This document shows, piece by piece, positions 45,508 through 52,885 of a DNA stretch of 52,885 nt. Numbering within the stretch: position 1 is the first letter of the stretch; every line of letters starts with the position of its first letter. The position numbers and the translations under genes are program-made. The stretch is from a virus: IMG/VR virus record IMGVR_UViG_3300044613_002635, positions 1-52,885 of that record, one strand, 5' to 3'. The notes beneath the pieces were generated by a model. It had not been told where the DNA came from and made no database searches. It was given only the letters and a program-made list of their open reading frames with translations.

Positions 45508-47070
45508 ATGGAAATTGATATATTTGGATTTCAGTTTGGAAAAAAACAGCCAACAAAGGCTGATGCCCGAGAGCAAGCGGTACAAGCATTTGCTGCTCCA
45601 GAGATGTTTGATGGTACTGTAACTGTTGAAGCTGGTGGATTTTTTGGAACTGCTCTGGATTACGCTGCAACAATGCGTGATGAACAACAGTCTGTTATTC
45701 AGTATCGTAATATGTCGGTATATCCAGAACTAGATAATGCTATTGATGAAATTGTAAATGCTGCAATTGTTCCCGGCACCGATCACAAGCCAGTAAAATT
45801 AGATTTATCGAATTGCAACATTTCAGAAAATATTAAAACAAAAATATACAAAGAATTTGAAACGGTTTTACATCTGTTAGATTTTAATCACAGATCTTAT
45901 GAAACCTTTCGTCGTTGGTATATTGATTCCAAGATTTATTATAATCTTGTAATTGATAAAGACTTACCAATGGAAGGTATTCAGGAAATCATTCCAATTG
46001 ATCCATTAAAGATTAAAAAAATCCGTAAGCTCAAAAAAGAAATGGACAAGGGAACAAACGGAACTCCTGTTCAGTTAGTCAAAGATATTGAAGAATTTTA
46101 TGTGTATACAAATACAGATAAAGAATCTTATATCATGACTGGACCACAAGGTCTCCATCTATCTTTGGATAGCGTTGTTTATGTTCCATCTGGATTGGTA
46201 GATCTAAACAGCAAGCGAGTTTTGGGTTATTTGCATAAAGCAATCAGACCATTAAACATGTTGCGTCAAATGGAAGATGCATTGCTTGTTTATAGAATTG
46301 CCCGTGCCCCAGAAAGAAGAGTATTTTACGTAGACGTTGGTCAGCTTCCAAAACAAAAAGCCGAACAATATATGCGTGATATGATGAGCCGTTTCCGCAC
46401 TCGGTTAATTTATAACCAAGATACTGGTGAAATCAGAGATGAGCGCAAATTCATGTCTGTTCTGGAAGACTATTGGTTACCTCGCCGTGAAGGATCACGT
46501 GGTACAGAGATCACCACTTTGCCGGGAGCACAATCTCTTTCCCAAATTGAAGATGCCGAGTACTTCAAAAAGAAACTTTATGGTGCCCTCAATGTACCAC
46601 TAAGCCGCTTGACTCCAGAAAGCAATGGTTTCAACATGGGTAGATCTACTGAGATCACTCGTGAAGAAATTAAATTCTATAAGTTTATTGACAGATTAAG
46701 ATTTCAGTTCTCCAAATTATTCTTGGATACACTCAGAGTTCAGTTGCTCCTTAAAGGAGTAATGACAGACGAGGATTGGAGACAGCTCAAAACAGATATC
46801 AAAGTAGTTTTCAACACCGACAACTATTTCTGGGATCTAAAAGAAGCAGAAATTCTTTCAGAGCGTATAAAGATGCTTTCTTTTGTTGAGCCATACATTG
46901 GTAAATATTTCTCTACAGATTATGTAAAAACCAATATCTTGAAATATTTGCCTGAAGATCTGATTGAACTAGAAAAACAAATGCAGATTGACAGACAACG
47001 AATAGCACAGGAGCAGGCAGCAATGGCTGCACAGCAAGCCGCACAAGCCCAAGAAGGCCAGCCTCAGTAA
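45508..47070 (+). CDS. gp20: gp20 portal protein (520 aa)
   Basis: YRNMSVYPELDNAIDEIVNA, then RRVFYVDVGQLPKQKAEQYM with RDMMSRFRTRLIYNQDTGEI, then YWLPRREGSRGTEITTLPGA and LTPESNGFNMGRSTEITREE are hallmark gp20 segments. Length is the same as T4 (524). It forms the twelve-fold ring through which DNA enters. The Gln/Ala-rich C-terminus is typical. Confidence 0.96.
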   Translation: MEIDIFGFQFGKKQPTKADAREQAVQAFAAPEMFDGTVTVEAGGFFGTALDYAATMRDEQQSVIQYRNMSVYPELDNAIDEIVNAAIVPGTDHKPVKLDLSNCNISENIKTKIYKEFETVLHLLDFNHRSYETFRRWYIDSKIYYNLVIDKDLPMEGIQEIIPIDPLKIKKIRKLKKEMDKGTNGTPVQLVKDIEEFYVYTNTDKESYIMTGPQGLHLSLDSVVYVPSGLVDLNSKRVLGYLHKAIRPLNMLRQMEDALLVYRIARAPERRVFYVDVGQLPKQKAEQYMRDMMSRFRTRLIYNQDTGEIRDERKFMSVLEDYWLPRREGSRGTEITTLPGAQSLSQIEDAEYFKKKLYGALNVPLSRLTPESNGFNMGRSTEITREEIKFYKFIDRLRFQFSKLFLDTLRVQLLLKGVMTDEDWRQLKTDIKVVFNTDNYFWDLKEAEILSERIKMLSFVEPYIGKYFSTDYVKTNILKYLPEDLIELEKQMQIDRQRIAQEQAAMAAQQAAQAQEGQPQ

Positions 47071-47071
47071 T

Positions 47072-47485
47072 ATGAAAAATATCACTACTACACTATTAAA
47101 AAACAGTATTGAAGGATTGTTATCCAAAAATGAGAAATTTTTTAAACAAAATTTAACTCAAGCTTTGGCAATAAAACTTCATGAAAGCTTTTTGCAAGTC
47201 AAAAATAATGTATCTAAAAAGTTATTGTATACTGAAGAACAGACGCCTGATTCTATTGAATTAAAAGAATTTATTGATTTCACAGAAAATTTTAATCCAG
47301 GGATACATAAATTTAAAAATGGTTTTAGTATAAATATCTCAGAGTCTGATGTAGTTTTGTTAAAAAAACTTTTTGAATCTTTGAGTCCTGAAAATAGACA
47401 AAAAATGGTATCAGAGATTTTAACAAATGAAGAAGCTTTAAAACAACATCTAACATTTTCACAGAAAGTAAAAAATTTAATATGA
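47072..47485 (+). CDS. Prohead core protein, gp67/gp68-like (137 aa)
   Basis: It lies directly after the portal, where T4 has genes 67 and 68. The N-terminal part (LLKNSIEGLLSKNEKFFKQN; ALAIKLHESFLQVKNNVSKK) has the pattern of small prohead core proteins. The remainder is helical and charged. The assignment rests on position and composition. Confidence 0.6.
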   Translation: MKNITTTLLKNSIEGLLSKNEKFFKQNLTQALAIKLHESFLQVKNNVSKKLLYTEEQTPDSIELKEFIDFTENFNPGIHKFKNGFSINISESDVVLLKKLFESLSPENRQKMVSEILTNEEALKQHLTFSQKVKNLI

Positions 47486-47646
47486 AAAACAACATCCGCC
47501 AAATGATCAAAAATGTAGTACAAGAAAACGCCGTATCCTTTAAAAATGAAACCTCAAAGGTTCTTTATAACAAGGTAGGGCAACGTCTACAAGAACAGTA
47601 CAAAACTGTTGCCAAAACCATTTTAGGCAAGAAAGAACAAGAATGA
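47482..47646 (+). CDS. Small prohead core-like protein (54 aa)
   Basis: The sequence starts MKNNIRQMIKNVVQENAVSF and continues with NETSKVLYNKVGQRLQEQYK. It is a basic helix similar in type to the N-terminus of the previous protein (a helix, then '...s..l..kv...l.e..k'). It overlaps the upstream and downstream genes by ATGA on both sides. Its place between portal and protease genes suits gp67 or gp68. Confidence 0.65.
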   Translation: MKNNIRQMIKNVVQENAVSFKNETSKVLYNKVGQRLQEQYKTVAKTILGKKEQE

Positions 47647-48290
47647 AGCTAATCACGGAACTAACAGAAGACATCAAGTACATCAAAGAGAATGTAGGAA
47701 ATGGTGAAAAGACCTACTTCATTGAAGGTGTCTTCATGCAATCTGGCGTAAAAAACCGCAATGGCCGCATATATCCACAAGGCACTTTATTAAAAGAGTG
47801 CAAGCGTTATATCAATGAGTATGTTGACAAAGGTCGTGCATTGGGTGAATTGAATCATCCAACTGGCCCAACAGTCAATCTTGACCGAGTATCCCATATT
47901 GTCAAAGAACTTCATGAAGATGGTCAAAACATCTATGGTAAAGCTAAAGTTTTAGATACCCCAATGGGAAAGATTGTAAAAAATCTTATCGATGAGGGTG
48001 CACAGCTTGGTGTATCAACTCGTGGTATGGGTTCTCTAAAAGCTAAGAATGGTTACCAAGAAGTTCAAGAAGACTTTATGTTGGCCGCTATTGATATCGT
48101 TGCCGATCCATCTGCTCCAAATGCCTTTGTAAACGGTATCATGGAAGGCAGAGAATGGATGTTTGTTGAAGGATCGTGGCAAGAAAGAGAAGCTGCCGAA
48201 GCAAGAAAACTTATTAAAACATCACCTTCCAGACTTCTTAATAGAAATATTGTCAACGTATTTGAAGAATATTTTCGTAAAATAAAATAA
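47643..48290 (+). CDS. gp21: gp21 prohead protease (215 aa)
   Basis: GVFMQSGVKNRNGRIYPQGT, ALGELNHPTGPTVNLDRVSH (catalytic His), then GAQLGVSTRGMGSLKAKNGY (catalytic Ser) and AAIDIVADPSAPNAFVNGIM are all conserved in T4 gp21. Length is the same (212). It cleaves core and shell proteins after (L/I)-x-E; likely targets in this window carry that motif near their N-termini. Confidence 0.95.
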   Translation: MKLITELTEDIKYIKENVGNGEKTYFIEGVFMQSGVKNRNGRIYPQGTLLKECKRYINEYVDKGRALGELNHPTGPTVNLDRVSHIVKELHEDGQNIYGKAKVLDTPMGKIVKNLIDEGAQLGVSTRGMGSLKAKNGYQEVQEDFMLAAIDIVADPSAPNAFVNGIMEGREWMFVEGSWQEREAAEARKLIKTSPSRLLNRNIVNVFEEYFRKIK

Positions 48291-49030
48291 TGTCCCACTT
48301 ACCAGAACAAGCCAAGTTATATTTGGTTGAATCTTTAAATAATAAAATATTTGAAGAAAAAACCAAAGAAAAAACATTTAAATCAATTACTGGTTCTGAT
48401 CCAGGAATGGGCGTTGGTACACCCGAACCAAAAGGTAAGAAAAAAGAACCAAATGTATTGTTTGGGGACACCGAAGATTTTAATGTTGCTGGAGTTTCAC
48501 TAAGTCCAGAAGTTGTTGCAACAGGATTATATGGTGTAGGAAAGGCTGCTGATTATGCAGCCGATTGGCTTGATGCCTCTGGAGCACAAAAACTTGGTGG
48601 TGCTGCTGCAAAGGCTATCAACGCATCCGGTGTTGGTAATAATAAGGTTCTTGGTGGTATAGTAGGTGCAATTGGCTCAGGATTAGTTTCTGCTATCCCC
48701 GGCGCAGCATCAACACTTTTAAGACAAGTTTCAGATATAAGTGGTGCTAATTGGTTTGATGCAAATATTAAGAAAATTGGTAGAAGCACACAAGAATTGG
48801 CTGCACAGGGAGCCGGAAGCCCATGGACTGCTCTTGCAATACCCGGACAAGCAAGATCTGAACGAAAACCATATGACCCAAATAAAGAACAAGATGATGC
48901 CATAAAACAAGCTAAGCGTGAAGATGAACTTCAACGCTTCTCTGAGAGAGATCAAGATAACGCTATAAGACAGGCCAGAAGACAAGAAGAGATTAAAGGT
49001 TTGCGATCTAAGGGTTATAAAATTCCATAA
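48290..49030 (+). CDS. 246-aa protein between protease and scaffold genes, unknown
   Basis: The N-terminus MSHLPEQAKLYLVESLNNKI contains LVE, a gp21-type site. The middle is Gly/Ala-rich and weakly hydrophobic (GLYGVGKAADYAADWLDASG; VLGGIVGAIGSGLVSAIPGA). The C-terminus is a charged helix with two copies of (Q)D(D/N)AI(K/R)QA(K/R)R. T4 has no gene here. It may be an extra core protein or a packaged protein that meets membranes on injection (inference). Confidence 0.6.
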   Translation: MSHLPEQAKLYLVESLNNKIFEEKTKEKTFKSITGSDPGMGVGTPEPKGKKKEPNVLFGDTEDFNVAGVSLSPEVVATGLYGVGKAADYAADWLDASGAQKLGGAAAKAINASGVGNNKVLGGIVGAIGSGLVSAIPGAASTLLRQVSDISGANWFDANIKKIGRSTQELAAQGAGSPWTALAIPGQARSERKPYDPNKEQDDAIKQAKREDELQRFSERDQDNAIRQARRQEEIKGLRSKGYKIP

Positions 49031-49042
49031 GTATCAGAACTA

Positions 49043-49049
49043 CTAAATA
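49043..49049 (+). promoter_or_regulatory. Late promoter CTAAATA of gene 22
   Basis: CTAAATA and a 20-base leader with CAAGGA before ATG 49070. Confidence 0.68.
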
Positions 49050-49069
49050 ATTTACAAGGATTCCTTTTT

Positions 49070-50098
49070 ATGAAAAACACACGCAAGAATAATATTACAG
49101 AAGAAAACGCAGCCATGGCTGGATACCCAATATCCGCTGGTGGCTCAGATAGAGATATGTCGGGAAGAGGCTCCCAAATTGCATCACCCATTGTTGCTGG
49201 CATTCCTGCAGTAATGGCTGGAATTGGTAAGCCCGGAGTTCCCGCAACAATGTCTGCTTCAGCTGGAATGGCCGCTGCTCCCAAGCAATCTTCTTCCGAT
49301 GAGTCTGAAGAAGAAACCGAAGAAGTCGAAGAAGGTGGCGAAAATGAACCCGTTGAAACTAATGAAGAACTAAAGGCAGAATTTCATGATGCTTTGATTT
49401 CTCTTCTTGGTGAAGACGTTTCTCCATCGCTAATCAATCAACTAGAAGCTATCTTTGAAGCAGCCGTCACTGAGCGCGTTGAAACCAAAGTTGCCAAGAT
49501 TCTAGAAAACGTTGATGGTAATGTAAAGAATTATCTTGATAATGTCACCGAATCTCTAGTTGAGAAGGTTGATGATTATCTAGATTACGTCGTAGAAGAA
49601 TGGATGACCGACAATGCTGTTGCAGTTGAGCAAGGTGTCAAGACACAAATTGCAGAAAACTTCATCAGCGGTCTAAAGAATCTCTTTGAAAACCACTACA
49701 TCGACGTTCCTGCCGAGAAGTACAATGTTCTTGATGAACTCTATGCTTCAAACCGCGAACTAGAAGCTAAACTCAATGAAGCCGTTAAGTACAATATGAA
49801 CCTCAAGAAGGAAGTTTCTTTGACAGAATGCGCAGGCATCTTTGTTGCTGAAACCAGAGAACTTGCAGATACACAAATTGTCAAGCTACAAAATCTAATG
49901 GAAAATGTAGCCTTTACCAGCCCCGAAGAATACCGCGAAAAGCTCGTTGCTATTCGTGAAAATTACCTAACTCGTTCTCGTCCAGTTTCCTCAAGAAATA
50001 TTGAACCAGAGCAAACTTTCGTTCCCGTCAAACAAACATCAACAAACCTCGTAGAAAACTACGCTGGTGCACTTGGTAGACTCAATAAAAAAGTCTAA
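49070..50098 (+). CDS. gp22: gp22 prohead scaffold protein (342 aa)
   Basis: It sits between protease and major capsid genes as in T4. An acidic central part (ESEEETEEVEEG as parts of 75-95) and long helical coiled-coil regions (LEAIFEAAVTERVETKVAKI; EVSLTECAGIFVAETRELAD) fit gp22. The end YAGALGRLNKKV is typical. The N-terminus NNITE-E and other sites allow gp21 cutting. T4 gp22 is 269 aa; the extra length is the Gly/Ala-rich N-terminus (about 15-75). Confidence 0.85.
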   Translation: MKNTRKNNITEENAAMAGYPISAGGSDRDMSGRGSQIASPIVAGIPAVMAGIGKPGVPATMSASAGMAAAPKQSSSDESEEETEEVEEGGENEPVETNEELKAEFHDALISLLGEDVSPSLINQLEAIFEAAVTERVETKVAKILENVDGNVKNYLDNVTESLVEKVDDYLDYVVEEWMTDNAVAVEQGVKTQIAENFISGLKNLFENHYIDVPAEKYNVLDELYASNRELEAKLNEAVKYNMNLKKEVSLTECAGIFVAETRELADTQIVKLQNLMENVAFTSPEEYREKLVAIRENYLTRSRPVSSRNIEPEQTFVPVKQTSTNLVENYAGALGRLNKKV

Positions 50099-50110
50099 AC
50101 TTTCACTTTA

Positions 50111-50117
50111 CTAAATA
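50111..50117 (+). promoter_or_regulatory. Late promoter CTAAATA of gene 23
   Basis: CTAAATA, then a 30-base leader with TTAGGAGA before ATG 50148. The most highly expressed late gene keeps a Shine-Dalgarno leader. Confidence 0.75.
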
Positions 50118-50147
50118 ATTTTACTCAATTAGGAGATAATAACTACA

Positions 50148-51605
50148 ATGAATTTTCAAGAAAACACACCATATGACATTCTCACAGAAAAGTGGGATCC
50201 TGTCTTAAGTCATGAAGCCCTTCCCGCAATCAAAGATGACTATCGCAAGAAAGTCACCGCAGTTCTTTTAGAAAACCAAGAACAAGCTCTTCGCCAACAA
50301 CATCTCTATGAAGATATGGGTGGCAACGCCAATCTTGGTGGCCCATCCACTTCAACCGGATACAACACCGGTGCAGTATCTGGTTATGACCCCGTTCTAA
50401 TCAGCCTCATTCGTCGTTCTATGCCAAATCTAATGGCATACGATATCTGCGGCGTTCAACCAATGACTGCCCCAACTGGCCTCATCTTTGCTATGCGTGC
50501 TAATTACCAATACGCTGGTACTGGTAAGACTTATGCTGAGTCTGGTTACGTTGAAGCAATGTTCCAAGAACCACAAGCTTCTTACGGTGGTTCAGGTTGG
50601 ACTTTGGGCTCAACCTTTGCCAACTCTAAGGGTCTATCTGCTGGTTATAATGCTGCTGCAGGTATTATTCCAACTGGTACCGAACTCCAAAATCTCCGCG
50701 CTATCCTAACTTCCAGTGGTGAAGGTATCGGTAACAACCCCCTCATCGCAGGTGCTTGCGGCGCAGGCATTGGTTTGAAGTATACCAATGGTCAATATGC
50801 TACATGGAATCAAATGGCATTCAGCATCGACCGCGTTGCTGTACAAGCCAAGACCCGTGCTCTAAGCAGCAACTATACTGTCGAACTAGCCCAAGATCTC
50901 AAGGCTGTTCACGGTCTAGATGCCGAAGCAGAGTTGGCTAACCTACTCAGCACCGAAATTCTTGCCGAAATCAACCGTGAAATCGTCAAGACCATTTACT
51001 ACGTTGCTAAGAGTGGTTCACAACAAAATGACCTCACAACCAAGGGAACCTATGATCTTGATGATGATTCAGATGGCCGTTGGTCTGCCGAACGTTTCCG
51101 TGGCTTAAGTTTCCAAATTGAGCGCGAATGCAATGCAATCGCCAAGGAAACCCGCCGTGGTAAGGGCAACTTCATCATCTGCGATAGCGATACCGCAGCC
51201 GCCCTCGCAATGTCTGGATTCATGAGCCTAAGCCCTGCTATCTCACCACAAATCAATGCTGATGATACTCAAAGCACCTTTGCTGGTGTTCTAAGTGGTA
51301 AGATCAAGGTTTACATTGATCCATATAGCCCACTCGGTTATAACTTCTTCGTTGCTGGTTATAAGGGTGAATCGCCATATGATGCTGGATTGTTCTACTG
51401 CCCATACGTTCCGCTACAAATGGTACGTGCAGTTGATCCAAATACTTTCCAACCTCGTATTGCCTTCAAGACCCGTTATGGTGTAGTTGCTAACCCATAT
51501 GTTCTCAATAGCAGCAACGTCCCAGACGCTGATACCTTGACTGCCGGTCTCAACCAATACTACCGCTTGACCAGAGTTACCAACCTCCACGGTAACACCA
51601 TCTAA
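50148..51605 (+). CDS. gp23: gp23 major capsid protein (485 aa)
   Basis: DPVLISLIRRSMPNLMAYDI with CGVQPMTAPTGLIFAMRANY is the signature of T4-type major capsid proteins. ELAQDLKAVHGLDAEAELAN and GKIKVYIDPYSPLGYNFFVA with GYKGESPYDAGLFYCPYVPL also match. The gp21 cut is probably after HLYE (about residue 49), near the T4 position 65. Codon use is noticeably more GC-tolerant (optimised) than in its neighbours. Confidence 0.97.
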   Translation: MNFQENTPYDILTEKWDPVLSHEALPAIKDDYRKKVTAVLLENQEQALRQQHLYEDMGGNANLGGPSTSTGYNTGAVSGYDPVLISLIRRSMPNLMAYDICGVQPMTAPTGLIFAMRANYQYAGTGKTYAESGYVEAMFQEPQASYGGSGWTLGSTFANSKGLSAGYNAAAGIIPTGTELQNLRAILTSSGEGIGNNPLIAGACGAGIGLKYTNGQYATWNQMAFSIDRVAVQAKTRALSSNYTVELAQDLKAVHGLDAEAELANLLSTEILAEINREIVKTIYYVAKSGSQQNDLTTKGTYDLDDDSDGRWSAERFRGLSFQIERECNAIAKETRRGKGNFIICDSDTAAALAMSGFMSLSPAISPQINADDTQSTFAGVLSGKIKVYIDPYSPLGYNFFVAGYKGESPYDAGLFYCPYVPLQMVRAVDPNTFQPRIAFKTRYGVVANPYVLNSSNVPDADTLTAGLNQYYRLTRVTNLHGNTI

Positions 51606-51639
51606 TTGATGGGGTCTTGAGAAAAGTAGGAAACCTTTC

Positions 51640-51676
51640 GAAGTCCTCCCCAGAAATGGGGAGGACTTCTGTTTTG
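51640..51676 (+). terminator. Intrinsic terminator after gene 23
   Basis: GAAGTCCTCCCC, AGAAAT, GGGGAGGACTTC, then TGTTTTG. Confidence 0.88.
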
Positions 51677-51678
51677 GG

Positions 51679-51685
51679 ATAAATA
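51679..51685 (+). promoter_or_regulatory. Late promoter ATAAATA, leaderless geometry
   Basis: ATAAATA, ATTTT, ATG 51691. Confidence 0.7.
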
Positions 51686-51690
51686 ATTTT

Positions 51691-52215
51691 ATGAGCTGCA
51701 ATTCAAACATCAATCCACTTTACAACAGTTATTTTACCTTAGTCTTTGGAAGAGGTACAAAGCAGTTTGAATTGAATTGCCAGAGAGTCAATCTTCCCGG
51801 ATGCACCGTACCAGACACAGCACAACCTACAATTTTTGGAACAACGGTACCAGTTCCAACTATGCAATTTAACTATGAAACTTTAAATGTAGAATTTATA
51901 GTTGATTCAAGATTGGAAAATTGGAAGAGTTTATATTCGTGGATGCGCAATTTGGCAAATATTGAAAACGACGACCAAAACAATATCAAATATCAAGATT
52001 GGCACAGAAGTGCAAATTTATTAATATACGATCCAACATCAACTTGTACAAATTTAACAGTAACTTTTAAATATATTGTTCCAACAAATTTAAGTGGAGT
52101 TATATTTCAATCAGATAGTGCTGATGCGATTTTGCAAAAAGCAAGTTGTAAATTTAAATTTTCGTATTATACGTTAGATCCTGATGCCCCCGATGATCTG
52201 ACAAATCAAGTTTAA
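51691..52215 (+). CDS. Tail tube-like/baseplate-type protein (174 aa)
   Basis: YFTLVFGRGTKQFELNCQRV, then NLPGCTVPDTAQPTIFGTTV, LNVEFIVDSRLENWKSLYSW and CKFKFSYYTLDPDAPD follow the tube-fold order ('f.v.......f...v..v..P.......p......g......y..l.v.f.vd....nw..i..w'). It would be the fourth tube-fold protein of the window. The role is unknown; the family fit is fair. Confidence 0.6.
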   Translation: MSCNSNINPLYNSYFTLVFGRGTKQFELNCQRVNLPGCTVPDTAQPTIFGTTVPVPTMQFNYETLNVEFIVDSRLENWKSLYSWMRNLANIENDDQNNIKYQDWHRSANLLIYDPTSTCTNLTVTFKYIVPTNLSGVIFQSDSADAILQKASCKFKFSYYTLDPDAPDDLTNQV

Positions 52216-52880
52216 AGATAATCTTTAGGATCATCTGACCAGCTTTCAGCTGATTTTGGGTCCCCTTCTGGATTAAAAGGCAGTTTTTTAATCTCAGGAT
52301 TCATTGTACGGCGTTTCTTTGGTTTGGGTGGGCTTGGAGCCTCTTCTTGTGGAGTATCCATTATAGCCGATTCTGCTTCAGATTCTTCTATTTCCTCAAT
52401 ATCATCATCTTCTATTAAAATTTCAGCAGCTTCAAAACTATCGATCATGTCATTTACAAAATTTACAAAATCTTCATTTGTAAAAAGATCGTTCAACATT
52501 TGAAGCCCTGCTTCATGGCCAAATTTCATATCATCTGGCATTGGAGCAATTGTTGTCTTCGAATCTGTCTGCATGGTCATGAAGAATACTTCATACATTT
52601 TTTCTAATTCTAATGCTGGAGAACCCATGTAGACTATTACATTTCGTGATAATGAAATTTCATAACCACGTATGTTTGAAAGATAGTTTGTAAGTTTTAC
52701 GTATTCTATTAGTTCACTTTTTTCATCACGAACTACATATGTTTCAATACGAGCAGGTAACTTAATTGAAATTCTATCGGGGTATGCTTCATTTACCATA
52801 CCAATTATTTCTTCACCTGAAGTAAGCTTAACAACTCGCAATACACCGCCAAAAGAATTCTCGGGAAGTGATTCGGACAT
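52212..52880 (-). CDS. Sm-like N-terminal domain protein (222 aa)
   Basis: LRVVKLTSGEEIIGMVNEAY resembles the start of the two Sm-like proteins at 15068 and 25232 (K.L.SGEE). NYLSNIRGYEISLSRNVIVY continues the barrel. From about residue 110 the protein becomes an acidic, partly disordered tail (IEDDDIEEIEESEAESAIMD; PPKPKKRRTMNPEIKK). ATG 52880 lies at the window edge, so upstream signals are not visible. It overlaps the convergent 51691 gene by four bases. Confidence 0.6.
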   Translation of the reverse strand: MSESLPENSFGGVLRVVKLTSGEEIIGMVNEAYPDRISIKLPARIETYVVRDEKSELIEYVKLTNYLSNIRGYEISLSRNVIVYMGSPALELEKMYEVFFMTMQTDSKTTIAPMPDDMKFGHEAGLQMLNDLFTNEDFVNFVNDMIDSFEAAEILIEDDDIEEIEESEAESAIMDTPQEEAPSPPKPKKRRTMNPEIKKLPFNPEGDPKSAESWSDDPKDYL

Positions 52881-52885
52881 ATGTA

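Noticed and set aside
1-52885. rRNA, insertion sequence, integrase or attachment site
   Set aside because: None seen; the window reads as a continuous lytic-type phage genome, although absence from one window does not prove absence from the genome.

Overview
This window is a long piece of a T4-like myovirus (contractile-tailed phage) genome. The evidence is the ordered block of T4-type morphogenesis genes: gp33, gp32, gp26, gp4, gp48, gp53, hub genes, gp25, gp6, gp13, gp14, gp15, gp16, gp17, gp18, gp19, gp20, prohead core proteins, gp21, gp22 and gp23. T4-type late promoters (TATAAATA or CTAAATA) stand in front of many of these genes. No photosynthesis gene is visible and the host cannot be named from the sequence.

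The window has two compositionally different parts. The left arm (1 to about 7.7 kb) is GC-rich. It is packed with short minus-strand genes of unknown function, four tRNA genes (Ile-UAU, Arg-UCU, Leu-CAA, Lys-UUU), consensus sigma70-type promoters and strong hairpins. The rest (about 7.8 kb to the end) is AT-rich and holds mostly late genes, whose favoured codons (ATA, AGA, TTG, AAA) match the four tRNAs. From 7.9 to 15 kb there are predicted capsid-internal proteins carrying gp21-type N-terminal cleavage signals, a GMP reductase, an HNH endonuclease, a deaminase-like enzyme and a Pyr_excise-like protein. From 17.7 to 28.1 kb there are very large or host-facing virion proteins. From 28.2 to 52.9 kb lie ssDNA binding, the late-transcription co-activator, baseplate, neck, DNA packaging, tail and head genes.

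The most striking signal is promoter placement. In the left arm ten genes have a sigma70-type promoter whose -10 hexamer is followed by exactly six bases and then ATG, which puts the A of the start codon at predicted +1. In the AT-rich part eleven genes have TAAATA, exactly five bases, then ATG, which again puts the start codon at the predicted late +1. The phage therefore seems to make leaderless mRNAs from both promoter classes, while downstream genes in the same operons carry normal Shine-Dalgarno sites. At one site a 12-base palindrome (TATTTATAAATA) forms two overlapping opposite late promoters, each with ATG at +1.

Other points: a canonical slippery heptamer T TTT TTT near the 3' end of the gp26 gene that would fuse gp26 to a 69-residue tail with no start codon of its own; a four-copy, roughly 95-base element with covarying hairpins; a family of proteins with T4 Ip-like capsid-targeting leaders, one with a muramidase-like domain; a class-I tRNA with a leucine anticodon; and tandem tail-tube paralogues.
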